A stretch of DNA of 64,000 bases from an uncultured Pelagibacteraceae bacterium (GCA_902563435.1 CACEXE010000005.1:22745-86744), one strand, 5' to 3'. Positions 29,134 through 38,750 are shown, numbered from the stretch's first letter. Program-made: numbers and translations. The notes: generated by a model not told the origin, from the sequence alone.

Positions 29134-30459
29134 GTGCCTAATCATATTTTAATAAATAAAAAAATTAAAAGCTTTAAGAAGAAAATAAGAGTAAGTTCAG
29201 ACAAAAGTATTTCAATAAGATCCGTACTTCTAGCATCACAGGCAGTGGGAATATCTAAAATTTCAAACTTATTAGAATCTGAAGATGTGATAAATGCACT
29301 AAAAACAATAAAAAAACTTGGAATAAATTACGTAAAGAAAAGAGGTATTTATCATATCGAAGGATTTGGGTTAAATGGCTTTAATATAAAAAAAAAAATA
29401 AATATAAATGCTGGCAATTCTGGAACATTAGCAAGACTAATTCTAGGATTGTTAGTCAAATCTAAATATAAAGTAAGATTAATTGGAGATAAAAGTTTAT
29501 CTAAAAGGGATTTTTCTAGAGTAATAAAACCACTTAGACTTTTTGGGGTAAACATAAAAAGTAAAAATAACAAACTTCCAATTGAATTATTAGGATCTGA
29601 TTTTTTAAGACCTATTACCTATTATGAAAGTATAGGTAGCGCACAAGTTAAATCTTGTATTTTATTAAGTGCTTTAAATACTCCAGGGACAACAATAATC
29701 AAATCAAAAAAGTCAAGAAACCACACTGAATTAATGCTAAAATTTTTAAATTACCCTATAAAAATTCAAAAAAAAAAATCATTCGATAATATATCTATAC
29801 AGGGCCTTAGGCAGTTTAAAGCTTTTAAATATAATGTGCCTGGAGATATAAGCTCAGCATCTTTTTTCATAGTTTTAACTCTTCTTTCAAAAAAATCTCA
29901 GCTCGTAATTGAAAACGTGAATATCAATGAAAGTAGAGTAGGAATAATAACTATTTTAAATAAAATGGGTGCTAATATTAAATGCAAAAATAAGAAATTA
30001 TATAATGGTGAAAAAATAGCTGATATTTATATAAAAAGTACAGTTAATTTAAAATCTGTAAATTGTTCACCTAAATTGAATAGTTCAGCAATAGACGAGT
30101 TTTTGATAATATTTTTAGCAGCTGCAAAAGCCAAGGGGATTTCAAAGTTTAAAAACTTGGGTGAAATGAATAAAAAAGAGTCGAAGAGATTAGACTTAGG
30201 CGTTTATTTTTTAAAATTAATTGGTGTAAGAGTAGAAAGATTTGGTAATGATTTAAATATTCATGGAAACCCTAATTTATCATTAAACAAAAGTTTTGAA
30301 ATCAAGAATTTTTTAAAAGACCACCGAATTTTTTTTCTTTCATGCATAACAGCATTAACATTAGGTGGTAAATGGAAAATTAATGATAAAAAAAGCGCAA
30401 ACACATCATTTCCAAAGTTTTTAAAAATTATAAAAATGATTGGAGGTAAAATAAATTGA
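29134..30459 (+). CDS. aroA: 3-phosphoshikimate 1-carboxyvinyltransferase (EPSP synthase)
   Basis: Shikimate pathway step joining PEP and shikimate 3-phosphate. DKSISIRSVLLASQA, NAGNSGTLARLILGLL and the PEP-binding lysines and arginines are in place; ESIGSAQVKSCILLSAL follows. It starts with GTG. The stop overlaps the TTG start of cmk (TTGA). The aroA-cmk-rpsA order is conserved across alphaproteobacteria. Confidence 0.95.
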   Translation: MPNHILINKKIKSFKKKIRVSSDKSISIRSVLLASQAVGISKISNLLESEDVINALKTIKKLGINYVKKRGIYHIEGFGLNGFNIKKKININAGNSGTLARLILGLLVKSKYKVRLIGDKSLSKRDFSRVIKPLRLFGVNIKSKNNKLPIELLGSDFLRPITYYESIGSAQVKSCILLSALNTPGTTIIKSKKSRNHTELMLKFLNYPIKIQKKKSFDNISIQGLRQFKAFKYNVPGDISSASFFIVLTLLSKKSQLVIENVNINESRVGIITILNKMGANIKCKNKKLYNGEKIADIYIKSTVNLKSVNCSPKLNSSAIDEFLIIFLAAAKAKGISKFKNLGEMNKKESKRLDLGVYFLKLIGVRVERFGNDLNIHGNPNLSLNKSFEIKNFLKDHRIFFLSCITALTLGGKWKINDKKSANTSFPKFLKIIKMIGGKIN

Positions 30460-31112
30460 AAAAAAGAAATAATATAATTACAGTAGCAATTGACTCGCCA
30501 GCTGCCGCAGGTGCAGGTACTCAAGCAAAATTGATATCAAAAAATTATAATTTATTTTATCTAGATACTGGTAAAATTTATAGATATATAGGTATGTTAA
30601 AACTTAAAAATCAAAAAAAATTTTCCTATAATTTGGTTAAGTATAAAATAGACAATATGAAATTAAGTTATTTAAAAAATAAAAGCTTACTTTCAAATGA
30701 TGTTTCTTTATCAGCAGCAAAGATTGCGAGAGATAAAAAAATTAGAGATATTGTTCATAAATTTCAGCAAAAATATGCATATAATCCTCCAAAAAAATAT
30801 AATGGCTCTGTTTTAGATGGAAGAGATATAATCACAGTACAATTAAAAAATGCTATGTTTAAATTTTTCATAACAGCAAGTGTTAAGGTAAGAGCAGAAA
30901 GAAGATATATGGAATACAAGAGCTTAAATAAAAAAATTACATATAAAGAAGTGCTTAAAAGCCTTAGAATCAGGGACAAATCAGATAAAGAGAGAAAATA
31001 TGGACCTCTAAAAAAAACAAAAGATTCTATCTTGATTAATACCACTAAATTAAGTAAGAAAGCCTGCTTTAAAAAGATAAAAGCAATAATGGACAAAAAA
31101 TTAATTAATTAA
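30456..31112 (+). CDS. cmk: (d)CMP kinase with altered P-loop
   Basis: Expected to phosphorylate CMP and dCMP. YLDTGKIYRYIGM, VLDGRDI and the lid region RDKSDKERKYGPLK fit the family. The P-loop, normally GPxxSGKGT, reads DSPAAAGAGTQA, so both the first Gly and the nearly invariant Lys are changed. The position between aroA and rpsA leaves little doubt about orthology. Either catalysis tolerates the loss or another residue supplies the charge. Confidence 0.9.
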   Translation: MKKRNNIITVAIDSPAAAGAGTQAKLISKNYNLFYLDTGKIYRYIGMLKLKNQKKFSYNLVKYKIDNMKLSYLKNKSLLSNDVSLSAAKIARDKKIRDIVHKFQQKYAYNPPKKYNGSVLDGRDIITVQLKNAMFKFFITASVKVRAERRYMEYKSLNKKITYKEVLKSLRIRDKSDKERKYGPLKKTKDSILINTTKLSKKACFKKIKAIMDKKLIN

Positions 31113-32854
31113 TGGAAATTTATAAAGACCTATCATCTCCTGCTTCTCAAGAGTTTCAAAAACTACTTAGCAGCCAATTATCTAAAAATAAAATTGAAGA
31201 AGGGAAAATTATAGAAGGTAAGGTTACGAAAATAACAAGTAAATACCTTTTCCTCTTTATACAAGGGTTAAAAAGTGAACCAGTGATTGATATCAACGAA
31301 ATGAAGATGATTGGTGTATCAGAAGAAATTAAAGAAGGTGATACGATACCTGTATTGTTAGAGAAGATTGAAGATAAAAATGGAGATGTAGTCGTTTCAG
31401 CACAAAAAGCTCAAAAAATTAAAGGCTGGAATAAGCTTGTTAAATGTTACGAAAATAATGAGCTAATTAATGGAAAAATTACTCAAAAAACAAAAGGTGG
31501 TGTAATTGTAGAGCACATAGAAACCGGCTCCCTTATGTTTTGTCCGGGATCTCAGATTTCAGATAAGCCTATGAAAAACATTGATCATCTAATTGGTGTT
31601 GAACAAAAATTTGCTCTAATCAAACTTGATATGGTTAGAGGAAATAGTGTTGTATCAAGAAGACAGGTAGTTTCGTCAAACAAAAAGGAAGATAAAGTCA
31701 AAATAATAGAAAAATTCAAAGTTGGAGATATTATAAAAGATGCAGTTGTTAAGGGATATTCTTCTTTCGGTTGTTTTTTCGAGGTAACTACTCCTGAAGG
31801 AACCTTAGACACTCTTTGCCATCTACAAGAGATAAGTTACAGTAGAGTTAATCATCCCGATGAAGTTTTTAACATAGGTGAAAAGCATAATTTAAAAATA
31901 ATTTCAATTGATATGGAAAAATTACAAGTTGGATGCTCTCTTAAACAATTATCGCCAGATCCATTCGAACACATATCTAACTACCAAATAGGAAATAAAT
32001 ATAAAGTAAAAGTTGTAAAAATTGCAGACTATGGATGTTTCTGCGAATTAGAGCCAGGACTAAGTAGTTTGTTACATAGTAGTGAAATTAGTTGGACTAA
32101 GAAAAATATTTCACCAAAGAAGATATTTAATGTCGGAGATCAAATAGACTGTGTAATTACAGAGATTGATAAAGATAAGAGAAGAGTTGCTATTTCACAT
32201 AGGCTCACGCAAGACAATCCTTACACTATGCTTGAAAATAACTATCCTGTGGGGTCTGATATTGATGGAATAGTAAATAATTCTAATGAATATGCAATAT
32301 ACTTAAAATTAGCAGACTTTGATATTGATGGCTTCTTACATTCAAATGACCTTTCATACACTGGTAAACCTGAAGAGGAACTTAAAAAATACAAAAAAGG
32401 TGACAAGCTTAAAGTCAAAGTTTTGGAAATAAAATTAAGCGAACAAAAAGTAAGAGTTGGCTTAAAACAATTACAAAATGATCCTTTTGATTGGTTTAAA
32501 AATAAAAAATTAGAAGACATAATTACTGTTAAAGTTATTTCATCTGATAATAAAGGTTTGATTGTCAAACCTGAAGGGAGTGATCTTGAAATCTTAATCA
32601 AGAAATCTCAAATAGCAATGAGTAGTACAGATGCAAGACCTTCAAGATTTGTAGGTGGCGAACGAATAGATGCAGCCATATCTGAATTAAACTTCGAAAA
32701 AAGAAAAGTATCATTAAGCATTAAATTGCTTGAAGAAATAATGAATGCTAAAGCTATTAAAGAACATTCAAGTCCTTTAAGTGGAAAAAATCTCCCATTC
32801 TCTTCACTTTCTGAGCAATTGGACGATAAAAAAAAGAATAAGGACACTGAATAA
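31112..32854 (+). CDS. rpsA: 30S ribosomal protein S1
   Basis: Six S1 RNA-binding repeats span about residues 30-545, e.g. GKVTKITSKYLFLFIQGLKS, VVKGYSSFGCFFEV and VKIADYGCFCELEPG. They are followed by a lysine-rich end. S1 brings mRNA to the 30S subunit, which matters in a genome with few strong Shine-Dalgarno sequences. 580 residues is normal. It follows cmk with a 1-base overlap. Confidence 0.97.
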   Translation: MEIYKDLSSPASQEFQKLLSSQLSKNKIEEGKIIEGKVTKITSKYLFLFIQGLKSEPVIDINEMKMIGVSEEIKEGDTIPVLLEKIEDKNGDVVVSAQKAQKIKGWNKLVKCYENNELINGKITQKTKGGVIVEHIETGSLMFCPGSQISDKPMKNIDHLIGVEQKFALIKLDMVRGNSVVSRRQVVSSNKKEDKVKIIEKFKVGDIIKDAVVKGYSSFGCFFEVTTPEGTLDTLCHLQEISYSRVNHPDEVFNIGEKHNLKIISIDMEKLQVGCSLKQLSPDPFEHISNYQIGNKYKVKVVKIADYGCFCELEPGLSSLLHSSEISWTKKNISPKKIFNVGDQIDCVITEIDKDKRRVAISHRLTQDNPYTMLENNYPVGSDIDGIVNNSNEYAIYLKLADFDIDGFLHSNDLSYTGKPEEELKKYKKGDKLKVKVLEIKLSEQKVRVGLKQLQNDPFDWFKNKKLEDIITVKVISSDNKGLIVKPEGSDLEILIKKSQIAMSSTDARPSRFVGGERIDAAISELNFEKRKVSLSIKLLEEIMNAKAIKEHSSPLSGKNLPFSSLSEQLDDKKKNKDTE

Positions 32855-32857
32855 AAA

Positions 32858-33148
32858 TTGTCAGCAGTAAAATCAGACTTAATTAAAGAATTATCAAAAA
32901 ACTACCCCAATTTTTTAAAAAAAGATTTAGTTAAATTATTCGATATAGCAGTTTATGAAATACAAGAGTCTTTAAAAAGAGGTGAAAGAGTGGAACTTAG
33001 AGATATATTTTCTTTTGAGCCTAGAGTCCAAAGAGCCAGGGTCTCTAGAAATCCTAAAACAAATGAGAAAATAAATACTCCAGAAAAGAAATCAATTTTA
33101 TTTAAAATGTCAAAGGAATGGGCTAAAAAAATTAATGAAAAAGAGTAA
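32858..33148 (+). CDS. ihfB: integration host factor beta / HU family protein
   Basis: DNA-bending protein. KSDLIKELSKNYP at the N-terminus and the DNA-arm region FSFEPRVQRARVSRNPKTNEKI fit the family. The usual Arg-Pro-Gly arm tip motif is RNPKT. 96 residues. Location right after rpsA is the standard place for ihfB. TTG start three bases after the rpsA stop. The 3' end overlaps pyrF by 14 bases. Confidence 0.92.
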   Translation: MSAVKSDLIKELSKNYPNFLKKDLVKLFDIAVYEIQESLKRGERVELRDIFSFEPRVQRARVSRNPKTNEKINTPEKKSILFKMSKEWAKKINEKE

Positions 33149-33806
33149 AGTATTTATCGCCTGTGATAGTAAAGATCTAAATAAAATTAAAGAAATAATA
33201 AAAAAAACACAAAGTTCTAAATTACAGATTGGTTATAAATTTGGTTTAGAATTTTTAAATTCAATAAAAGGAAGAAAATTTATATCAAAAATAAAAAATA
33301 AAATTACTTTTGGAGATTATAAGCTTGCAGATATACCAAATACTTGTGCATCAACTATAAAAGCAGTTAAAGATTTAAATTTTAATTATTTAACAATACA
33401 TATTAGTTCAGGTTTAGAAGCCCTTAAAGCAGCTAAACGTGTCTCGGGTAAAACTAAATTAATTGGAGTAACAATTCTAACCTCCCTTGATAATAAGTCA
33501 TTAAAAGAAATTGGATTTAATAAAAAAGTTGAAGAAATAGTATTACAACAAGCTAAATTGGCGACAAAAGCAAAATTAGATGCAGTTGTATGTAGCGCAA
33601 AAGAAGTAGATACTGTAAAGAAAGTTTTTAAAAAAGAAATCATAACACCTGGTATAAGATTTAATTCTATTTCCAATGACCAAAAAAGAGTTTTAACACC
33701 AAAACAGGCTTACAAAAATGGAAGTGATTGGATAGTAATTGGAAGACCAATTACCAAAGGAAATATAAAAAAAAATCTTCAAACATTAATTGATCATTTA
33801 AATTAA
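33135..33806 (+). CDS. pyrF: orotidine 5'-phosphate decarboxylase
   Basis: Last step of UMP synthesis. The catalytic Lys-Asp array is seen in FGDYKLADIPNT. VVCSAKEV and the phosphate-binding end TPGIRF...GSDWIVIGRPIT complete the TIM barrel. 223 residues. It overlaps ihfB upstream and touches trpF downstream, so it is part of a long operon. Confidence 0.94.
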   Translation: MKKSKVFIACDSKDLNKIKEIIKKTQSSKLQIGYKFGLEFLNSIKGRKFISKIKNKITFGDYKLADIPNTCASTIKAVKDLNFNYLTIHISSGLEALKAAKRVSGKTKLIGVTILTSLDNKSLKEIGFNKKVEEIVLQQAKLATKAKLDAVVCSAKEVDTVKKVFKKEIITPGIRFNSISNDQKRVLTPKQAYKNGSDWIVIGRPITKGNIKKNLQTLIDHLN

Positions 33807-34429
33807 TGTTAAGAGGAATAAAAATTTGTGGGATCTCTGATCTTATGACTTTAAACTTCATCATAAATCATAAATTTCCACCAAAATTTGTAGGTTTTAT
33901 AACTAATTACAAAAAAAGCAAAAGGTACGTTGAATATGAAAAGTTAAAAAAATTGGTAAGTATTAAAAAAAAAAAGACAAGTTTTGTGTCTGTCCTTGTT
34001 AATCCTAATGATTCCATATTGGAAAAAATTAAAGAATTAAATTTCGACTTTTATCAGCTGTATGATGTAAGTCCTAAAAGAACAAAAACAATAAAAGAAA
34101 AATATAACGTTAAAGTTATCACCGCTTTAACAATTAATAGTCAAAATGATGTTGATAAATATAAAGATTTTTATGAAGTTTCAGACTTAATTCTTTTTGA
34201 CGGAAAGGGATACGAAAAATCAATTGGCTTTGATCATGAATTATTAATTTCTGTGCCTAATTCAGTAAATAAAATGATTGCTGGAAATATAAAAATAGAA
34301 GATATTCCTAACTTTAAAAATAAAGATTACTATATTGATCTAAGTGGTTCTTTAGAAAATGAAGAAGGTAAAAAGGATTTAAAAAAAATTAATAAACTAT
34401 TAAACTTTGCAACTAAAAATGAAAGTTAA
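33806..34429 (+). CDS. trpF: phosphoribosylanthranilate isomerase
   Basis: Third step of tryptophan synthesis. The N-terminal IKICGISD carries the catalytic Cys. FVGFITNYKKSKRYV corresponds to the usual GxxFxxxSPRxV. LILFDGKGYEKSIGFDHELL holds the catalytic Asp, and MIAGNIKIEDI is the phosphate-binding loop. The sequence is divergent but the trpF-trpB-trpA order confirms it. Confidence 0.92.
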   Translation: MLRGIKICGISDLMTLNFIINHKFPPKFVGFITNYKKSKRYVEYEKLKKLVSIKKKKTSFVSVLVNPNDSILEKIKELNFDFYQLYDVSPKRTKTIKEKYNVKVITALTINSQNDVDKYKDFYEVSDLILFDGKGYEKSIGFDHELLISVPNSVNKMIAGNIKIEDIPNFKNKDYYIDLSGSLENEEGKKDLKKINKLLNFATKNES

Positions 34430-35663
34430 GAAAGGAATTCCAGTTATAGATCAAGGAGATAGACTTGGTTTTTGGGGTGGGAAATTTGGAGGAAATTTTG
34501 TACCTGAAACACTTAAGAAACCTATAGAAGATCTAGAAATACAATTTAATAAATTGAAGAATGACAAGAACTTTATAAAAGAAAGAGATAATTATTTTGA
34601 AAATTGGATTGGAACACCTACAAGGTTTATTAAATTAAATAATTTAACAAAACACGTTGGTGGTGCTCAGATTTGGTCCAAGGTTGTTTCTGATGCTAAC
34701 GGTGGAGCTCACAAAATATATAATGCAACCGTGCATTGTTTATTAGCTAAAAGGTCTGGTAAAAAAGTTATTATAGGCGACACTGGAGCTGGTTACGCTG
34801 GAAAGATGCTGAGTATGGCGGCTAAAAAATTTGGTTTGAAATGTAAAATTTTTATGGGTGCAAAAGACATAAAAAGACAACAGCCAAATGTTAAGGCTAT
34901 GAAAAAAAATGGTGCAGATGTAATTCCAGTATATTCAGGAAGCCAAACACTGGTAGACGCTGTATCTGAATGTATGAGATATTGGGTTGCTAATTGTGAT
35001 ACAACTGCAATGTGTGTTGGTAGTACAGTAGGGCCTGCAATTTTTGTTAGAATATGTGGATGGAGTACTAGTCAAATATCTAGAGAACTTAAAGATCAAT
35101 TAATAAATGAATTTGGTGAAGTTCCTAAAAAACTTAAACTGTATAATTGTGTGGGAGGAGGATCTTCTAGTTTTGGTTTTTGGAATGAATTTATGGATTA
35201 TAGTAAAAAACAAGTTGAGTTTATTGGGGTTGAAGCAGGAGGTCCAAAAAATAGTAAGAAACATGCTGCTCCATTAACGTATGGTTCTAAAATTGGAATA
35301 CTTCATGGTGCAGCTCAGTACGTAAACCAGAATAGTGATGGTCAGATTGAAGAGACCGAGTCGATTTCTGCAGGTCTTGATTATCCAGGAGTATCACCAC
35401 TCCATTGCTTTTTAAAAGATACTAAACGTGCAAGATATACAGCAGCTAGTGATGAAGAGGCTTTAAAAGCTTACCAAATAGTTACAAAATATGAAAATTT
35501 AAGACCATCACTCGAACCGAGTCATGCATTCTCAGTGGCAATCAAAGAAGCAAAAAAATTGAGCAAAGATACAATAGTAATTATTAATAGTTGTGGAGAT
35601 GCATACAAAGATCGTGGAATTTTAGAAAAAAAGTTGGGAAAGAAATATGTTAAATCCAATTAA
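34419..35663 (+). CDS. trpB: tryptophan synthase beta subunit, divergent active site
   Basis: PLP enzyme making tryptophan from indole and serine. The PLP lysine lies in NGGAHKIYNA (usually HTGAHKINN). The loop usually ETGAGQHG reads DTGAGYAG, so the catalytic Glu is replaced by Asp. The phosphate loop GGGSNA reads GGGSSS. SAGLDYPGVSPLH and ALEPSHA-like SLEPSHA remain. The ATG at 34419 is chosen over TTG 34407. It overlaps trpF and trpA. Orthology is clear from the operon; the altered loops are notable. Confidence 0.92.
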   Translation: MKVKKGIPVIDQGDRLGFWGGKFGGNFVPETLKKPIEDLEIQFNKLKNDKNFIKERDNYFENWIGTPTRFIKLNNLTKHVGGAQIWSKVVSDANGGAHKIYNATVHCLLAKRSGKKVIIGDTGAGYAGKMLSMAAKKFGLKCKIFMGAKDIKRQQPNVKAMKKNGADVIPVYSGSQTLVDAVSECMRYWVANCDTTAMCVGSTVGPAIFVRICGWSTSQISRELKDQLINEFGEVPKKLKLYNCVGGGSSSFGFWNEFMDYSKKQVEFIGVEAGGPKNSKKHAAPLTYGSKIGILHGAAQYVNQNSDGQIEETESISAGLDYPGVSPLHCFLKDTKRARYTAASDEEALKAYQIVTKYENLRPSLEPSHAFSVAIKEAKKLSKDTIVIINSCGDAYKDRGILEKKLGKKYVKSN

Positions 35664-36447
35664 CCTTGCATTTAAAAACGCCAAAAAAGAGAAGAGACCA
35701 GCTTTACTTACATACACCGTTGCTGGTGATAGCTCAAAAAAGCAATCTTTAGAGATCCTAAAAGCAATTTCTAATTATGCAGATATTTTAGAAGTCGGCG
35801 TGCCTCATAACACTCCTGTTGCAGATGGGGGCCAAATTCAAACTAGCGCTTATAGATCGATTAAAAATGGTATTAAGATGAATGATATTTTTAAAATTGT
35901 TAGCGATTTTAAAAAAAGTAAAAATTCAAAACCAGTAATATTTATGGGTTACTACAATATGATTTTCCAATACGGTGAAAATAATTTTTTAAAAAAATGT
36001 AAAAAATCAGGAGTTAATGGATTAATAGTAGTTGATTTACCATGGCCAGAAAACAAAATTTTTTCAAAGAAATGTAAAAAAAATTCAATTAATTTTATCC
36101 AATTATTATCTCCTACAACATCTAATAAAAGACTTAAAAGTATAACAAAAGACTCTCATGATATGATTTACTACATAAGTATGCTGTCTACTACAGGAGG
36201 AAAACTAAAAGTTTCTCCAAAAAAAATATTAGCTAATTATAATAAAATAAAAAAAATAAATCCTAACAAAAATTGTGTTATTGGATTTGGTATAACTGAA
36301 AAAACTATATCAAAGTTTAAAAATACGGATGGACTTGTCGTTGGTAGTCAAATTTGTAAAGAAATTACTAGAAGTTTAAACAATAGACAAAATCCTGTCA
36401 TAAATGTAAGTAAGATAGTAAGTAAACTAAGAAAAAAAATATCATGA
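35647..36447 (+). CDS. trpA: tryptophan synthase alpha subunit
   Basis: Cleaves indole-3-glycerol phosphate. The catalytic Glu is in ILEVGVPHNTPVADGG and the catalytic Asp in the same block (ADGG). The usual PFSDP is PHNTP, and the flexible loop usually YLLSRAGVTG is YYISMLSTTG. The phosphate loop GFGI and GLVVGSQI are kept. 266 residues. It overlaps trpB by 17 bases and accD by four. Confidence 0.94.
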   Translation: MLNPINLAFKNAKKEKRPALLTYTVAGDSSKKQSLEILKAISNYADILEVGVPHNTPVADGGQIQTSAYRSIKNGIKMNDIFKIVSDFKKSKNSKPVIFMGYYNMIFQYGENNFLKKCKKSGVNGLIVVDLPWPENKIFSKKCKKNSINFIQLLSPTTSNKRLKSITKDSHDMIYYISMLSTTGGKLKVSPKKILANYNKIKKINPNKNCVIGFGITEKTISKFKNTDGLVVGSQICKEITRSLNNRQNPVINVSKIVSKLRKKIS

Positions 36448-37373
36448 ATTGGTTAACAAAAGCTATAAATTTTGGAGAAAAAATAAAGAAGGTGCTTCGT
36501 AAAAGACCTTCGAAAGAGGATATAGCAAATTCAGATTGGACCAGTTGCTGCAAAGGTCCAATATTAAAGAAAGATTTAGAGAATAATTTATGGGTTTGTA
36601 ATCTTTGCGGAAAACATCATAGAATTAGTTGTAGACAAAGGTTTGATATATTATTCGGTAAAAACGCTTATCAAATTTTAGAGTCACCAATACCTTCAGA
36701 AGATCCATTGAATTGGGTTGATACAAAATCTTATAAAGACAGGCTTAAGATTGCTAGAAAGAAAACTAATCAAAATTGTGCAGTTATGATTGCTAAAGGA
36801 AAAATAAATGGAATTGAAGTAACTGCTGGTGCAATTAACTTTGATTTTATTGGAGGTTCAGTTGGCGCTGCAGAGGGAGAAGCAATAATTTATGGGGTAC
36901 AACATGCAATAGATAATCAAACGCCTTATTTATTTTTTCCTTGTGGAGGAGGACAAAGAATGTTCGAGTCTACAATTGCTTTAGCAAATATGACTAGAAC
37001 AACACTTGCCATAAATGAACTTAAGAATAATAATTTACCTTATATAGTTTGTTTTACTGATCCAACTGCTGGAGGAATAACTGCCTCTTTTGCAATGTTA
37101 GGAGATATTCATCTTGCTGAACCTGGGTGCCTAATAGCATTTGCAGGAAAAAGAGTAATTCAAGCAACAGTCAAGGAAGAATTAAGTTCTGATTTCCAAA
37201 CAGCTGAATTTGTTGAGAAACATGGCTTTGTTGACAGAGTTGTTCAAAGAAAAGATATTCAAAAAGAAGTAGGGAGCCTTCTATCGATATTACTTAGAAA
37301 AAATTCTGATATACATTTAGAAAACTTGAATGAAACTTCAGAAACTAATATCCAAACTAGAGAAGCATCATAA
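36444..37373 (+). CDS. accD: acetyl-CoA carboxylase carboxyltransferase subunit beta
   Basis: Partner of AccA. An N-terminal four-cysteine zinc ribbon (CCKGPILKKDL...VCNLCG) is followed by the crotonase-like domain with FIGGSVGAAEGE, FFPCGGGQRMFE, TDPTAGGITASFAMLGD and IAFAGKRVIQ. 309 residues is normal. It overlaps folC by 44 bases, an unusually deep overlap. Confidence 0.95.
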   Translation: MNWLTKAINFGEKIKKVLRKRPSKEDIANSDWTSCCKGPILKKDLENNLWVCNLCGKHHRISCRQRFDILFGKNAYQILESPIPSEDPLNWVDTKSYKDRLKIARKKTNQNCAVMIAKGKINGIEVTAGAINFDFIGGSVGAAEGEAIIYGVQHAIDNQTPYLFFPCGGGQRMFESTIALANMTRTTLAINELKNNNLPYIVCFTDPTAGGITASFAMLGDIHLAEPGCLIAFAGKRVIQATVKEELSSDFQTAEFVEKHGFVDRVVQRKDIQKEVGSLLSILLRKNSDIHLENLNETSETNIQTREAS

Positions 37374-38595
37374 AAAAAAACTAGATTTATCTCTAGGAAG
37401 AACTTTTAATCTCTTAAAAAAACTGGGAAATCCACAAGATAAATTAAAAAATGTCATTACAGTTGTTGGCACTAATGCTAAAGCAAGCATGTGCTATAGT
37501 TTAAAGTCAATACTTAACCAAGCTGGACTTAAAACTAACCTTTATACTTCTCCCCACCTTCTCTCTTATACAGAAAGATACATTTTTGAAGATAAAGAAA
37601 TCGATGAAGAAGATTTAATAGAATTACTGACAGATGTTGAAAAAACTTTAGGAGATGACAATGCAACATTATTTGAAATTTTAACGTGTGCATTTTTAAA
37701 ATATGCTGAAAATTTCAAGGATAATATTAATATTATAGAAGCAGGATTATTTCATCAATTTGACAGTACAAATGTATTTAAGGAAAATTTAATGACGCTC
37801 ATTGGTGTCATCCATAATGATCACTTTCAATGGCTTGAAAATAAATCAATTGAGGGGGTAATATATGAAAAAACAGCTAAGCTTTTAAACTCAAATATAT
37901 TTATTAATAAACAAGTCAATAATGAAATAAGAGATAAAATAGAAAAATCATTGGAAAAAAATACGTCGAATAAATATTTTTTTGGAAAAGATTTTAATAT
38001 TGCAAAGTTCAAGAACGGATTTATTCAATATCGAGATCATTTAGGAGAATTAGTATTACCTGAACCAAGTATTCTTGGAGATCATCAGCTTTATAATATT
38101 AGTACCTCAATTGCTGCATCAAGAAAGATTTTTAATATTAAAGATGAAAATATTATAAATGGTGTCAAAAATATTTCATTAAAAGCAAGACTTGAAGAAA
38201 TAAAATCTGGTAAATTAAAAGATATTGCTGGAAATAATAAACTTGTAATAGATGGTGGTCATAACATTAGCGCAAGTTTTTCTATTGCTAAATGGATTAA
38301 AAATCAAAATGAAGAGGTAAACCTTATCGTAGGTATGATGAAAGACAAGGAACATGTAGAATTTATAAAAGCTTTTGAAAATATAGTAAATTCAATTACT
38401 TTAATCGATATTCCTAATCAGGATGGAGCAATATCAAAGGAAGATTTTAAAAAAAAGTTAGATAATTCAAAATTAAATCTAAAACTTTCTAATGGCATTG
38501 AAGAAAGTATAAAATCGTTATCAAAAAATGAAAACACTATTATACTGTGTGTTGGTTCGCTATATCTTGCTGGAGAAATTTTAAGCTTAAATTAG
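37330..38595 (+). CDS. folC: bifunctional folylpolyglutamate / dihydrofolate synthase
   Basis: Adds glutamate to folates. The P-loop usually GTNGKGS reads GTNAKAS at about 48-54, and NLYTSPHLLSYTERY follows. The metal-binding region and C-terminal ligase domain (VIDGGHNISAS, LIVGMMKDKE) are present. 421 residues. It ends the rpsA-to-folC operon and its stop overlaps that of the convergent trxA. Confidence 0.93.
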   Translation: MKLQKLISKLEKHHKKKLDLSLGRTFNLLKKLGNPQDKLKNVITVVGTNAKASMCYSLKSILNQAGLKTNLYTSPHLLSYTERYIFEDKEIDEEDLIELLTDVEKTLGDDNATLFEILTCAFLKYAENFKDNINIIEAGLFHQFDSTNVFKENLMTLIGVIHNDHFQWLENKSIEGVIYEKTAKLLNSNIFINKQVNNEIRDKIEKSLEKNTSNKYFFGKDFNIAKFKNGFIQYRDHLGELVLPEPSILGDHQLYNISTSIAASRKIFNIKDENIINGVKNISLKARLEEIKSGKLKDIAGNNKLVIDGGHNISASFSIAKWIKNQNEEVNLIVGMMKDKEHVEFIKAFENIVNSITLIDIPNQDGAISKEDFKKKLDNSKLNLKLSNGIEESIKSLSKNENTIILCVGSLYLAGEILSLN

Positions 38596-38705
38596 ATATT
38601 TTCTTTAAGCCAGTCCTCTAAATCAGTTTGACTTGTCATTCCAACTTTTGTTGCTTTTAGTTCACCATTTACCACCAAGATTGTAGTGGGTATACCTCTA
38701 ACTCC

Positions 38706-38750
38706 TATTTTGAAGACTAGTCCCCCTCTCTTTTGAAAGGGGGACTAGCC
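38706..38750 (-). repeat. palindromic insertion 2 in trxA (48 nt including one Gly codon)
   Basis: CTAGTCCCCCT (38717-38727) pairs perfectly over 11 bp with AGGGGGACTAG (38738-38748) around a 10-base loop. On the coding strand the preceding codon is GGG (Gly), then GGC and the stop TAG (38745-38747). After the element the frame resumes at GGA (Gly). The adjoining coding segment also forms CCCCGA/TCGGGG (38750-38755 with 38762-38767). Such GC-rich sequence is alien to the local base composition. Confidence 0.8.

Noticed and set aside
29352-33676. Several minus-strand open frames across aroA, cmk, rpsA and pyrF
   Set aside because: They lie antisense to well-conserved genes and have no recognisable motifs; such frames are common in AT-rich antisense DNA.
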